The position numbers were made by a program, and so were the translations under genes. The notes below the pieces were generated by a model. That model worked only from the letters and a program-made list of their open reading frames with translations, had not been told where the DNA came from and ran no database searches. Positions 52,413 through 62,692 of a stretch of 64,000 nt of DNA are shown one piece after another (position 1 is the stretch's first letter; each line of letters opens with the position of its first letter). The DNA lies in NCBI GenBank assembly GCA_963675135.1, contig OY776124.1:16304066-16368065 (forward strand), written 5' to 3'. This DNA comes from Galeopsis tetrahit. Its lineage: Eukaryota > Streptophyta > Magnoliopsida > Lamiales > Lamiaceae.

Positions 52413-54057
52413 TTGAAAATCCCAATCCACCGCTTAAGTTATTTTCACAAGTGAGAGCATGTTCAAGTTTCGATCTTCAGGCAGTCAGGTTAATTCTTCT
52501 TCTCATTTTTTTCGTAAGTTAAAAACCTTCAAATTCCTTTTTCATTCGTTTTTAATTAGAATTGATCAATTGGATATTTAGTTCCTGCAAGTAGAAATGA
52601 TAAATAAGATTCCAACTTTTTATAATGTTAGACTGGATATTTATTTTTCAAATGTTAATTTTAATCTTAGTTTTTGTTAAATTATTTCGAAATGGTGTTT
52701 TTGGTGTGCAAGATCTTGATTTAATTTGAATCCCTTTTTGTTGTGGATCTTTAGGACAATTTTATCATAATTCTTAGAGCAATTTTATCCTAATTTTAAG
52801 ATTAAATAGTTTGGTTCTTTTTAATTAAGGAAAAAATCATTTTGTGTTGTGTTGCCATTTGGAATGATCAGGAGTATTTATTATCATGCTAACCATTTTG
52901 GACTCCCATTTTAATTTGTAATACTTTAAAATGTAAAACAACATATAAAATTGAAGATAAATGATAAAGTTACCATTTATAAATCCTTGATCTTGAGCAT
53001 TCTCTTTCAAACTCCCATCTCTACCTAATAAAATTTTCTTAAAAAAATATTTTAAAAAATTCCCATCTTTTTTCTAACCTATTATTTAAAGGCACGTCGC
53101 ATGTTGTAGAATACCCTAACCTCAATTTATTCTTATCAGCCGTCGTGTGTTCCTCCCCTCCCCACCCCTCTCACAAAGTCGATCAACTATCGATCTTCAG
53201 GTAATTCTCATTTTCTCCCTAAATTAAAACCCTTGTGTGTTTCCCTTTAATTAGTGTTAATCAATTGAATTAATACTACTCATTTGCAGCAAGTAAAAAT
53301 TAAGAATGGCGAGGAAGATTCGGTCTTTATAAGCGTTTTCGATGCTGAAGAAGACAAACTGGTAAATTTCATTTTGAACCTTTAATTACTTTGTTTAATT
53401 ATTTCAAACTGGTATGCAATTCATGGAAAAAATCTAGGACTTACATATAACATATAATTTTATTTGATTTTATTAAAAAAATTATCTATTTGATGTATCA
53501 ATTTATTTCTTTCTGGTAAAAAAAATATTCATTTTTCTAATTTTTATTCTCTAAATCAGGTTGAGTCCATAATTTAAATAGAGCTAGTATTGTAGAGTTA
53601 AATGCACAATTCTTATTATATATCACAAGATCTTTACAAATCATCGGGAAATACGCTGCATGATCGCCAATGAGGAATGCACGAAATGATGTGAAGAAAT
53701 TTGCGTTGTAGAAAAAAGGAAAGAGAGTGAAAAAAGAGAGCAGATTTTTGTGTTAGAGGCACGCCTCTATATATATTCAATATTTTTCATTAATTTTCTT
53801 TCTTTCATTCTTTCAAGAGGCGCGGATGTAACCCGCAGCTTTTCAAGAAGCGCGAGTGCAGCTTGCGCCTATGCTTAAATTGATAAAAAAAAAAAATTTA
53901 AAAAGAAAGAAAATGCACGAAATGAAGAGAAAAAAATGTGCGTTGTAGGGAAAAGGAAGGAGAGAGAAAAAAAGATTACAAATTTTTGTATCAAGAGGCG
54001 TGCCTCTATATACATTCAATTTTTTTCATTAATTTTCCCGTTTATACATAAGCAAAA
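52340..54057 (+). repeat. Array unit 23 (type E, frameshift in exon 3)
   Basis: Exons 52459-52488, 53290-53361 (CTG), and a broken exon 3 from 53560 reading GTTGAGTCC, with the same one-base deletion and early TAA as unit 16. Confidence 0.94.
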
Positions 54058-55951
54058 CCTTATCTTATAATATAACCCTATATATATATATATATATATA
54101 TATAAAAGTTGAAAATCCCAACCCACCGCTTAAGTTATTTTCACAAGTGAGAGCATGTTCAAGTTTCGATCTTCAGGCAGTCAGGTTAATTCTTCTTCTC
54201 ATTTTCTTCGTAAGTTAAAAACCTTCAAATTCATTTTTCATTCGTTTTTAATTAGAATTGATCAATGGGATATTTAGTTCCTGCAAGTAGAAATGATAAA
54301 TAAGATTCCAACTTTTTATAATGTTAGACTGGATATTTATTTTTCAAATGTTAATTTTAATCTTAGTTTTTGTTAAATTACTTCGAAATGGTGTTTTTGG
54401 TGTGCAAGATCTTGATTTAATTTGAATCCCTTTTTTTTGTGGATCTTTAGGACAATTTTATCATAATTTTTGAGCAATTTTATCCTAATTTTAAGATTAA
54501 ATAGTTTGGTTGGATATTTATTTTTCTAATGTTAATTTTAATCTTAGTTTTTGTTAAATTACTTCGAAATGGTGTTTTTTGGTGTGCAAGATCTTGATTT
54601 AATTTGAATCCCTTTTTGTTGTGGATCTTTAGGACAATTTTATCATAATTTTTAGAGCAATTTTATCCTAATTTTAAGATTAAATAGTTTGGTTCTTTTT
54701 AATTAAGGAAAAAATCATTTTGTGTTGTGTTGCCATTTGGAATGATCAGGAGTATTTATTATCATGCTAACCATTTTGGACTCCCATTTTAATTTGTAAT
54801 ACTTTAAAATGTAAAACAACATATAAAATTGAAGAAAAATGATAAAGTTACCATTTATAAATCCTTGATCTTGAGCATTCTCTTTCAAACTCCCATCTCT
54901 ACCTAATAAAAATTTTCTTAAAAAAAATATTTAAAAAAATTCCAATCTTTTTTCTAACCTATTATTTAAAGGCACGTCGCATGTTGTAGAATACCCTAAC
55001 CTCAATTTATTCTTATCAGCCGTCGTGTGTTCCTCCCCTCCCCACCCCTCTCACAAAGTCGATCAACTATCGATCTTCAGGTAATTCTCATTTTCTCCCT
55101 AAATTAAAACCCTTGTGTGTTTCCCTTTAATTAGTGTTAATCAATTTAATTAATACTACTCATTTGCAGCAAGTAAAAATTAAGAATGGCGAGGAAGATT
55201 TGGTCTTTATAAGCGTTTTCGATGCTGAAGAAGACAAACTGGTAAATTTCATTTTCAACCTTTAATTACTTTGTTTAATTATTTCAAACTGGTATGCAAT
55301 TCATGGAAAAAATCTAGCACTTACATATAACATATAATTTTATTTGATTTGAATAAAAAAATTGTCTATTTGATCTATCGATTTATTACTTTCTGGTAAA
55401 AAAAATATTCATTTTTCTAATTTTTATTCTCTAAATCAGGATGAGATCCATAATTTAAATAGAGCTAGTATTGTAGAGTTCAATGCACAATTCTTATTAT
55501 ATATCACAAGATCTTTACAAATCATCGGGAAATGACGTTTGTGCTGCATGATCGCCAATGAAGAATGCACGAAATGAAGAGAAGAAATTTTCGTTGTAGA
55601 GAAAAGGAAGAGAGAAAAAAAAAAAAGCAGATTTTTGTGTTAGAGGCGCGTCTCTATATATATTCAATTTTTATCACTAATTTTCTTTATTTAATTCTTT
55701 CAAGAGGCGCGGATACAACCCGTGGCTTTTCAAGAAGCGCGAGTGCAGCTTGCGCCTACGCTTAAATTGATAAAAAAAAATATTTAAAAAAAAAAAAGAG
55801 AAACAAAATGCACGAAATGAAGAGAAAAAAATGTGCGTTGTAGGGAAAAGGAAGGAGAGAGAAAAAAAGAGACCAAATTTTTGGGTCGGAGGCGTGCCTC
55901 TATATACATTCAATTTTTTTCATTAATTTTTCCGTTTACACATAACCAAAA
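54058..55951 (+). repeat. Array unit 24 (type D-prime)
   Basis: 1894 bp. Exons 54155-54184, 55170-55241 (GATTTG, CTG) and 55440-55535. The frame ends three codons earlier (GGGAAATGA) because ACGTTTG-type bases absent from inner units are present. The internal duplication is at 54331-54694. Confidence 0.94.
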
Positions 55952-57827
55952 CCTTATCTTATAATATAACCCTAGAGATATATATAAGTCGAGAATCCCA
56001 ACCTGCCGCTTAAGTTATTTTCACAAGTGAGAGCACGTTTAAGTTTCGATCTTCATGCAGTCAGGTTAATTCTTCTTCTCATTTTCTTCGTAAGTTAAAA
56101 ACCTTCAAATTCCTTTTTCATTCGTTTTTAATTAGAATTGATCAATTGGATATTCATTTACTGCAAGTAAATGATAAATACGATTCCAACTTTTAAAATG
56201 TTAAACTGGATATTTATTTTTCAAATGTTAATTTTAATCTTAGTTTTTGTTAAATTACTTCGAAATGGTGTTTTTGGTGTGCAAGATCTTGATTTAATTT
56301 GAATCCCTTTTTTTTGTGGATCTTTAGGACAATTTTATCATAATTTTTGAGCAATTTTATCCTAATTTTAAGATTAAATAGTTTGGTTGGATATTTATTT
56401 TTCTAATGTTAATTTTAATCTTAGTTTTTGTTAAATTACTTCGAAATGGTGTTTTTTGGTGTGCAAGATCTTGATTTAATTTGAATCCCTTTTTGTTGTG
56501 GATCTTTAGGACAATTTTATCATAATTTTTAGAGCAATTTTATCCTAATTTTAAGATTAAATAGTTTGGTTCTTTTTAATTAAGGAAAAAATCATTTTGT
56601 GTTGTGTTGCCATTTGGAATGATCAGGAGTATTTATTATCATGCTAACCATTTTGGACTCCCATTTTAATTTGTAATACTTTAAAATGTAAAACAACATA
56701 TAAAATTGAAGAAAAATGATAAAGTTACCATTTATAAATCCTTGATCTTGAGCATTCTCTTTCAAACTCCCATCTCTACCTAATAAAATTTTCTTAAAAA
56801 AAATATTTAAAAAAATTCCAATCTTTTTTCTAACCTATTATTTAAAGGCACGTCGCATGTTGTAGAATACCCTAACCTCAATTTATTCTTATCAGCCGTC
56901 GTGTGTTCCTCCCCTCCCCACCCCTCTCACAAAGTCGATCAACTATCGATCTTCAGGTAATTCTCATTTTCTCCCTAAATTAAAACCCTTGTGTGTTTCC
57001 CTTTAATTAGTGTTAATCAATTTAATTAATACTACTCATTTGCAGCAAGTAAAAATTAAGAATGGCGAGGAAGATTTGGTCTTTATAAGCGTTTTCGATG
57101 CTGAAGAAGACAAACTGGTAAATTTCATTTTCAACCTTTAATTACTTTGTTTAATTATTTCAAACTGGTATGCAATTCATGGAAAAAATCTAGCACTTAC
57201 ATATAACATATAATTTTATTTGATTTGAATAAAAAAATTGTCTATTTGATCTATCGATTTATTACTTTCTGGTAAAAAAAATATTCATTTTTCTAATTTT
57301 TATTCTCTAAATCAGGATGAGATCCATAATTTAAATAGAGCTAGTATTGTAGAGTTCAATGCACAATTCTTATTATATATCACAAGATCTTTACAAATCA
57401 TCGGGAAATGACGTTTGTGCTGCATGATCGCCAATGAAGAATGCACGAAATGAAGAGAAGAAATTTTCGTTGTAGAGAAAAGGAAGAGAGAAAAAAAAAA
57501 AAGCAGATTTTTGTGTTAGAGGCGCGTCTCTATATATATTCAATTTTTATCACTAATTTTCTTTATTTAATTCTTTCAAGAGGCGCGGATACAACCCGTG
57601 GCTTTTCAAGAAGCGCGAGTGCAGCTTGCGCCTACGCTTAAATTGATAAAAAAAAATATTTAAAAAAAAAAAAGAGAAACAAAATGCACGAAATGAAGAG
57701 AAAAAAATGTGCGTTGTAGGGAAAAGGAAGGAGAGAGAAAAAAAGAGACCAAATTTTTGGGTCGGAGGCGTGCCTCTATATACATTCAATTTTTTTCATT
57801 AATTTTTCCGTTTACACATAACCAAAA
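55952..57827 (+). repeat. Array unit 25 (D-prime with edge-type 5' end; start codon lost)
   Basis: 1876 bp. The exon 1 ATG reads ACG (GAGCACGTTTAAG), so the spliced ORF has no start. Exon 2 is 57046-57117 and exon 3 57316-57411. The first few hundred bases match unit 26 and the rest matches unit 24, as expected for an unequal crossover product. The (AT)n tract is nearly gone. The internal duplication is at 56208-56571. Confidence 0.94.
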
Positions 57828-59388
57828 CCTTATCTTATAATATAACCCTAGATATATATATAAGTCGAGAATCCCAACCTGCCGCTTAAGTTATTTTCAC
57901 AAGTGAGAGCACGTTTAAGTTTCGATCTTCATGCAGTCAGGTTAATTCTTCTTCTCATTTTCTTCGTAAGTTAAAAACCTTCAAATTCCTTTTTCATTCG
58001 TTTTTAATTAGAATTGATCAATTGGATATTCATTTACTGCAAGTAAATGATAAATACGATTCCAACTTTTAAAATGTTAAACTGGATATTTATTTTTCAA
58101 ATGTTAATTTTAATCTTAGTTTTTGTTAAATTACTTCGAAATGGTTTTTTGGTGTGCAAGATCTTGATTTAATTTGAATCCCTTTTTGTTGTGGATCTTT
58201 ATGACAATTTTATCATAATTTTTAGAGCAATTTTATCCTAATTTTAAGATTAAATAGTTTGGTCCTTTTTAATTAAGGAAAAAATCATTTTGTGTTGTGT
58301 TGCCATTTGGAATAAATAGTTTGGACTCCCATTTTAATTTGTAATACTTTAAAATGTAAAACAACATATAAAATTGAAGAAAAATGATAAAGTTACCATT
58401 TATAAATCCTTGATCTTGAGCATTCCCTTTCAAACTCCCATCTCTACCTAATAAAATTTTCTAAAAAAAATATTTAAAAAAACTCCCAGCTTCTTTCTAA
58501 CCTATTATTTAACGGCACGCGCGGGTTCTAGAATACCCTAACCTCAATTTATTCTTATCAGTCGTTGTGTGTTCCTCCCCTCCCACCCTTCTCACAAAGT
58601 CGATCAACTATCAATCTTCAGGTAATTCTCATTTTCTCCCTAAATTAAAACCCTTTTGTGTTTCCCTTTGATTTGTTATTAATTAGTGTTAACCAATTGA
58701 AGTAATACTACTCATTTGCAGCAAGTAAAAATTAAGAATGGCGAGGAAGATTCCGTCTTTATAAGCTTTTTCGATGCTGAAAAAGACAAACTGGTAAATT
58801 TCATTTTCAACCTTTAATTACTTTGTTTAATTATTTCAAACTGGTATGCAATTCATGGAAAAAATCTAGCACTTACATATAACATATAATTTTATTTGAT
58901 TTGAATAAAAAAATTGTCTATTTGATCTATCATTTTATTTCTTTTTGGTTAAAAAAATATTCATTTTTCTAATTTTTATTCTCTAAATCAGGATGAGAAC
59001 CATAATTTAAATAGAGCTAGTATTGTAGAGTTAAATGCACAATTCTTATTATATATCACAAGATCTTTACAAATCATCGGGAAATAACGTTTGCGCTGCA
59101 TGATCGCCAATGAAGAATGCACGAAATGAAGAGAAGAAATTTGCATTGTAGAAAAAAGGAAAGAGAGAGAAAAAAGAAAGCAGATTTTCTTTTTTTAATT
59201 CTTTCAAGAGGCGCGGATGCAACCCGCGGCTTTTCAAGAAGCGCGAGTGCAGCTTGTGCGTATGCTTAAATTGATTAAAAAAATTTTAAAAAAAAAAAGA
59301 GAAAGAGAATGCACGAAATGAAGAGAAAAAAATGTGCGTTGTAGAGAAAAGGAAGGAGAGAGAAAAAAAGAGAGTAGATTTTTGTGTT

Positions 59389-59402
59389 AGAGGCGCGCCT
59401 CT
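59389..59402. repeat. Perfect 14-bp palindrome AGAGGCGCGCCTCT
   Basis: Fully palindromic in this edge subrepeat and again at 59631-59644. In inner units the central GC is AC or GT. It has a NotI-like GC-rich core in an AT-rich setting. Function unknown. Confidence 0.9.
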
Positions 59403-59766
59403 ACATACATTCAATTTGTTTCATTAATTTTATTTATTAAATTCTTTCAAGAGGCGCGAATGCAACCCACGGCTTTCCAAGAAGCGCGAGTGCACCTTGC
59501 GCCTATGCTTAAATTGATAAAAAAAAAATTAAAAAAAAAAAGAGAAAGAGAATGCACGAAATGAAGAGAAAAAATGTGTGTTGTAGAGCAAAGGAAGGAG
59601 AGAGAAAAAAAGAAAGCAGATTTTTGTGTCAGAGGCGCGCCTCTATATACATTCAATTGTTTTCATTCATTTTCTTTATTAAATTCTTTCAAGAGGCGCG
59701 GATGCAACCCGCGGCTTTTCAAGAAGAGCGAGTGCAGCCCCTTGCCTATGCTTAAATTGATAAAAT

Positions 59767-59827
59767 AATAGAGCTAGTATTGTAGAGTTAAATGCACAAT
59801 TCTTATTATATATCACAAGATCTTTAC
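59767..59827 (+). pseudogene. Second exon 3 fragment at the array boundary
   Basis: 61 bp identical to 59010-59070 in exon 3 of unit 26. The match stops at CTTTAC, where array units continue AAATCATCGGG and this copy continues TTCTTTGAAATAAT. It marks the junction between array and non-array sequence. Confidence 0.9.
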
Positions 59828-60456
59828 TTCTTTGAAATAATATATCTTATATTTTCTTTCCTCTTATCACAGATCTATGATGTATTCTTTACAATTAAAC
59901 AAAATAACATTTATTTGGTATTCACTACTCAAGATATAAAATATATATGTAAGATAAAATCGGAACATATATCATACTGCTGTGGTTAGGAGGTTCTTTT
60001 TCGATTTTCCATTTGGTATTATTTAGTTTGAAAAAAATTATTTGTTGATTTTTTAAATAATATTAAAATTATCAGTTAAATTATAACTGAGATAATTGAT
60101 TTATTTTTAAGGGTTTATTCTAAATAAATACACAACCTTTAATCTCAGTATCAATTTAATCACGACCTTTACGATTATTGTAAAAAAAAATCCCAACCTT
60201 TCATCGTGTTGCAATTAAATACACATTTTTTTCTCCGGCCAACAATTGAGGATGTGGTTTACCGGGTCTTGCCACCTGAGATTACACATATTCTTTTTTA
60301 TTTTTTTTATTTTCCACTTCAGATTACATTTTATATAAATAAAAATAAAAAATTTTATAAAAATAAGAATAAAATTTCTGCTTCTTCTGCGTCTTTCTCA
60401 ACTTCTCAAACTCAATACATTTCTTCTTCTAGGTCTTTCTCACTTCTCAAACTCAA
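59828..60456. other. Unique AT-rich flank, no clear gene
   Basis: The sequence next to the array. From 59873, after an acceptor-like CTTATCACAG, a frame of 38 codons is open to TAG at 59987-59989. It could be a downstream exon of the original gene, but I see no matching donor after the exon 3 fragment. The rest is AT-rich with a degenerate 30-bp triplet near 60131. Confidence 0.5.
60131..60221 (+). repeat. Degenerate 30-bp triplet repeat
   Basis: Three consecutive blocks start CACAACCTTT, CACGACCTTT and CCCAACCTTT at 60131, 60161 and 60192. Wording of this kind (CCAACCTTTCATCGTGTTGCA) is common in plant transposon debris. Family not identified. Confidence 0.55.
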
Positions 60457-60470
60457 TCAAGTTCTTCTCA
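60367..60470 (+). repeat. Short tandem duplication downstream of the 209-aa ORF
   Basis: Two near copies of CTTCTTCT, then GTCTTTCTCA, then CTTCTCAAACTCAAT occur side by side (about 47-bp period). It lies just after the stop end of the minus-strand ORF and overlaps its last codons slightly. Confidence 0.6.
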
Positions 60471-61086
60471 AATCAGGAGTTTCAATTTGTTCAATCTTAG
60501 AATTGAACTCTTCATCAATAATGCAAACTTCAGTCAGTGGCAGTCCATCAAGGTGAATTGGGAACTCCATCGAGGTTGATGGTGCTGCAGCTTTTGCCTC
60601 ATTTACCAAGGCCTTCTCCATAGCATCTTCCACAGCTGTTCTGGCCTCAGCTACATGTGTCTTGGCCTCAGCTTCCTTGACCTCAGTTGAAATTGATTCA
60701 ACTATCTCAGCATCAGAGATGATGGGGTGTTCAGCAGTCTTGTCAATTGGAGCATCATCCATTTTGACAATCTCCATGGACTCAGTATTTTTAACAACTG
60801 GCAAGGTTTGTTCTCCAGTGGTCTTAATCAGTTGATCTTGATCAATTTCCTCAATCTTTTCTCCTTCACTTGAATCACCATTCTTTATCTCTTCATTGAC
60901 AGTCTCCACTCCTTCAAAAAAATCTTTTTCAACAATAGTATTTTCTTTATTGTTGTCCTCCTCCATATTGACAACATCATCTTGTTTGCTTTCTTCCTCT
61001 TTGTTCTCAACACTTTTGGACACCTCCTCTGTCTTGTCCTCAGTCTTCTTGGACATGCTTTCATCCTCCTGTTTGTCTTCCTCCAT
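60457..61086 (-). CDS. Acidic Glu/Lys-rich 209-aa protein in the copia-like fragment
   Basis: The longest ORF of the window. It starts MEEDKQEDESMSKKTEDK about 27 bases after the PBS. Residues 1-90 are dense in Glu, Asp and Lys with repeated acidic clusters and are probably disordered. A stretch near residues 137-170 (VKEAEAKTHVAEARTAVED) is alanine/glutamate-rich and could be a coiled coil. The C-terminus is more ordinary (MEFPIHLDGLPLTEVCII). I see no gag capsid signature, zinc knuckle, protease, integrase or reverse transcriptase. It may be a diverged gag-position ORF or a captured host gene piece. No signal peptide or membrane segment. Confidence 0.55.
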   Translation of the reverse strand: MEEDKQEDESMSKKTEDKTEEVSKSVENKEEESKQDDVVNMEEDNNKENTIVEKDFFEGVETVNEEIKNGDSSEGEKIEEIDQDQLIKTTGEQTLPVVKNTESMEIVKMDDAPIDKTAEHPIISDAEIVESISTEVKEAEAKTHVAEARTAVEDAMEKALVNEAKAAAPSTSMEFPIHLDGLPLTEVCIIDEEFNSKIEQIETPDLRRT

Positions 61087-61124
61087 TTTATCATCAGAGA
61101 CAGGTTAAACCTGCTCTGATACCA

Positions 61125-61465
61125 TGAAAGGAAAACTAATAATATAAGACATTGATATGAGCACTCCAAATATAGAGGCTATGTTTTCTATATCTTCATT
61201 ACTCTAAGAATCAGAATATATACAAGGAAAGTGAGAGAGTGGGTTTGTTTTATCTACAACAATAAAGTACTCAGCTATGTTAGGATGTTTACATCTGTCA
61301 AAATCCTACACCTCTACTTTGTCTTTTATCTAAGTTTGCAGCTTTTCAGTGGCAGTAGCAGTACTTCAAACGTACTCTGGTTAATCTGGTGCAGCAACAG
61401 ATTTCTTCAAGGGCTGTGATTGATTCTCATTGAATGGCCTTGATTCATTTGCATTGTTATTAACA
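61125..61465 (-). mobile_element. 5' LTR of the copia-like fragment
   Basis: TG...CA ends, an internal TATA box, and a PBS immediately after it. No matching 3' LTR is seen in the window. Confidence 0.68.
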
Positions 61466-62200
61466 TATAATAATGTGGACTAAACGTTGACTTAAATTAC
61501 AAATTTTAATTCGGTTTTTTGTGGTCCATTAACCTTTTCGTTACACTTATTTGACCTAGCCCAATCTAGATCTTTACATTTATTTTCTTTTTCTGAAATA
61601 AAAGGAAAATAAAATTATATTTCTTGTTAGACTATTGATTCAAATTTTTGGATCGTTCCCTCTTCTTTTGGTTGAAGAGGCAGCGCGATGTGGGCTGGAA
61701 TATGTGCAGGGAGTAGGAAGCAAATGAGCCCAAACAAGTAAGGGCAACGATAAATGCCCCCCTTCTTTTAGTGACTTCACCCACATATTTTTCTAATTTG
61801 ACATGTAAGATGACTATATCTCCCTTATTTCAATTAAATTAAAATAAAATCATTAAACTCCTAATTTTACACTCCCACCACCTGTTTTCGAGTCACCGCC
61901 GAGTTGCAACTGAATAGCCCTTATTTTCAGATAAAATCGAAAAAATATAATTTTTGAAAAATACTATCGAAAGGGTGGGGAAGATGAAGGAAAATGAGGG
62001 TTTTAAGGGGTTTGTATTTATCCAACAAAATTTTAAAAGAAAAGGGTATAATAGATAATTTGAGGGGAGTGCATCTATCTTACGTATATTTTAAGGGGTT
62101 CATGTATCGGGGGAGTGCAATGAACAAAGCTGAGGGGTATATACCCCACGCCAAAAAAAAAAAAAAAGAGGGCATTTAACCGTGGCCAACAAATAATTAG
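61466..62200. other. Non-coding stretch with a 14-bp palindrome
   Basis: No gene recognised. It contains G-rich short direct phrases (GGGGAGTGCA, AAGGGGTT), a perfect palindrome GGGGTATATACCCC at 62134-62147 and an A15 run at 62153-62167. The look is of decayed transposon sequence; family unknown. Confidence 0.5.
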
Positions 62201-62252
62201 CAACTACTAGAAAAATGGCTTATTAGTACATTAATTTTAGTACACTAATAAA
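62201..62252 (+). mobile_element. Possible CACTA-type transposon end
   Basis: CAACTACTAGAAAAATGGCTT resembles the CACTACTAGAAAAA ends of plant CACTA (EnSpm) elements. It is followed by TTATTAGTAC ... GTACACTAATAA, an inverted subterminal motif. The leading CACT is imperfect, and no opposite end or 3-bp duplication was found. Confidence 0.3.
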
Positions 62253-62536
62253 AGAATGTAGTGAAATCTAATTTATTTGTACACTAACTTTCTATAATCT
62301 AAAACTACACAACTTTATACCCTATTAACACACTATATATTAACTAAATGTCATAATTAATTTAATACACCCTAATAATACAATATTTACTAAATACAGA
62401 TAAAACACAATTATGACATTGTGGTAGTGTCATATTAATTAATCATTATAATTAAATTTTGAGTCCATAAAACCAAAAATAAAATTGAATATTTATAAAA
62501 ATAAAAGAATAAATAAAAAAAAGGGCATAACATTTC

Positions 62537-62576
62537 TGGGCCCAAAACCTACCGTATTGCATCTTTAATTAGGGTT
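62537..62576 (+). promoter_or_regulatory. Site II plus telo-box promoter
   Basis: TGGGCCCA (62537-62544) is a site II type element and TTAGGGTT (62569-62576) is a telo-box in reverse. The pair is known from promoters of plant translation and cell-growth genes. It lies just upstream of a GC-richer leader ending in a splice donor. Confidence 0.55.
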
Positions 62577-62599
62577 CTGCAAAAAAAATCAAAATAAAA

Positions 62600-62692
62600 T
62601 AAAAACAGCATCCCTTCCTCGCGCCGGTCTTCTCTCTAAGTTCTAAGGCTCACGAAGCATAAAGCTCACGGGGACTGCATTTTCTTTGTCAG
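62600..62692 (+). other. Probable non-coding first exon (5' UTR)
   Basis: GC-richer segment (CCTCGCGCCGGTCTTCTC) ending TTGTCAG/GTAAAAG, a good donor. No ATG opens a frame in it, so it is read as an untranslated exon. The start is approximate. The following intron would run to 63677. Confidence 0.5.

Larger units (their letters stand above)
1..59827 (+). repeat. Tandem array of 26 gene-derived units (interrupted by an LTR element)
   Basis: At least 26 head-to-tail copies of one unit are visible. Each begins with CCTTATCTTATAATAT, followed by an (AT)n tract, and ends with ATACATAAGCAAAA or a close variant. Basic length is 1695-1745 bp; a longer class of about 1870-1895 bp carries an internal 180-bp duplication. 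The left end lies outside the window. The right end is a sharp break at 59827. A 14.15-kb retroelement (34860-49008) splits unit 21. Each unit holds promoter-like sequence, three candidate exons and a GC-rich tail, so the array looks like an amplified 5' gene fragment rather than a simple satellite. The layout is read directly from the sequence; origin from a gene is inference. Confidence 0.97.
57828..59827 (+). repeat. Array unit 26 (diverged right-edge unit)
   Basis: The most diverged copy. The start codon is lost (ACG), about 30 bp is missing near 58316, there are many substitutions, and exon 3 (58992-59087) ends GGGAAATAA. Exon 2 is 58722-58793. The tail holds three subrepeats (59118-59309, 59310-59552, 59553-59766) instead of about 1.6. 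It ends in a second, perfect 61-bp copy of part of exon 3 (59767-59827) and then joins non-array DNA. Confidence 0.93.
60457..61465 (-). mobile_element. Truncated copia-like LTR element (LTR, PBS, ORF)
   Basis: On the minus strand a 341-bp LTR (61465 down to 61125) begins TGTTAATAAC and ends CCTTTCA. It is followed at once by a PBS TGGTATCAGAGCAGG (61124-61113) matching initiator-Met tRNA. A TATA box (GTATATATTC, about 61214-61223) lies inside the LTR. After the PBS comes a 209-codon ORF. No second LTR, purine tract or pol sequence is found before the array, so the 3' part is missing. The length and ends suit plant Ty1/copia elements. The LTR outer end is inferred from TG...CA and lacks a confirmed target duplication. 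Confidence 0.7.

Noticed and set aside
1..59827. CRISPR array
   Set aside because: Repeats are about 1.7 kb with exon/intron structure in a eukaryotic setting, not short repeats with unique spacers.
1..59827. Ribosomal DNA or centromeric satellite
   Set aside because: No rRNA-like sequence and the monomer is far longer than typical 150-180 bp centromere satellites.
60206..60556. 116-aa plus-strand frame
   Set aside because: Overlaps the end of the better-supported minus-strand ORF, passes through a T/A-rich low-complexity stretch, and shows no coding character.
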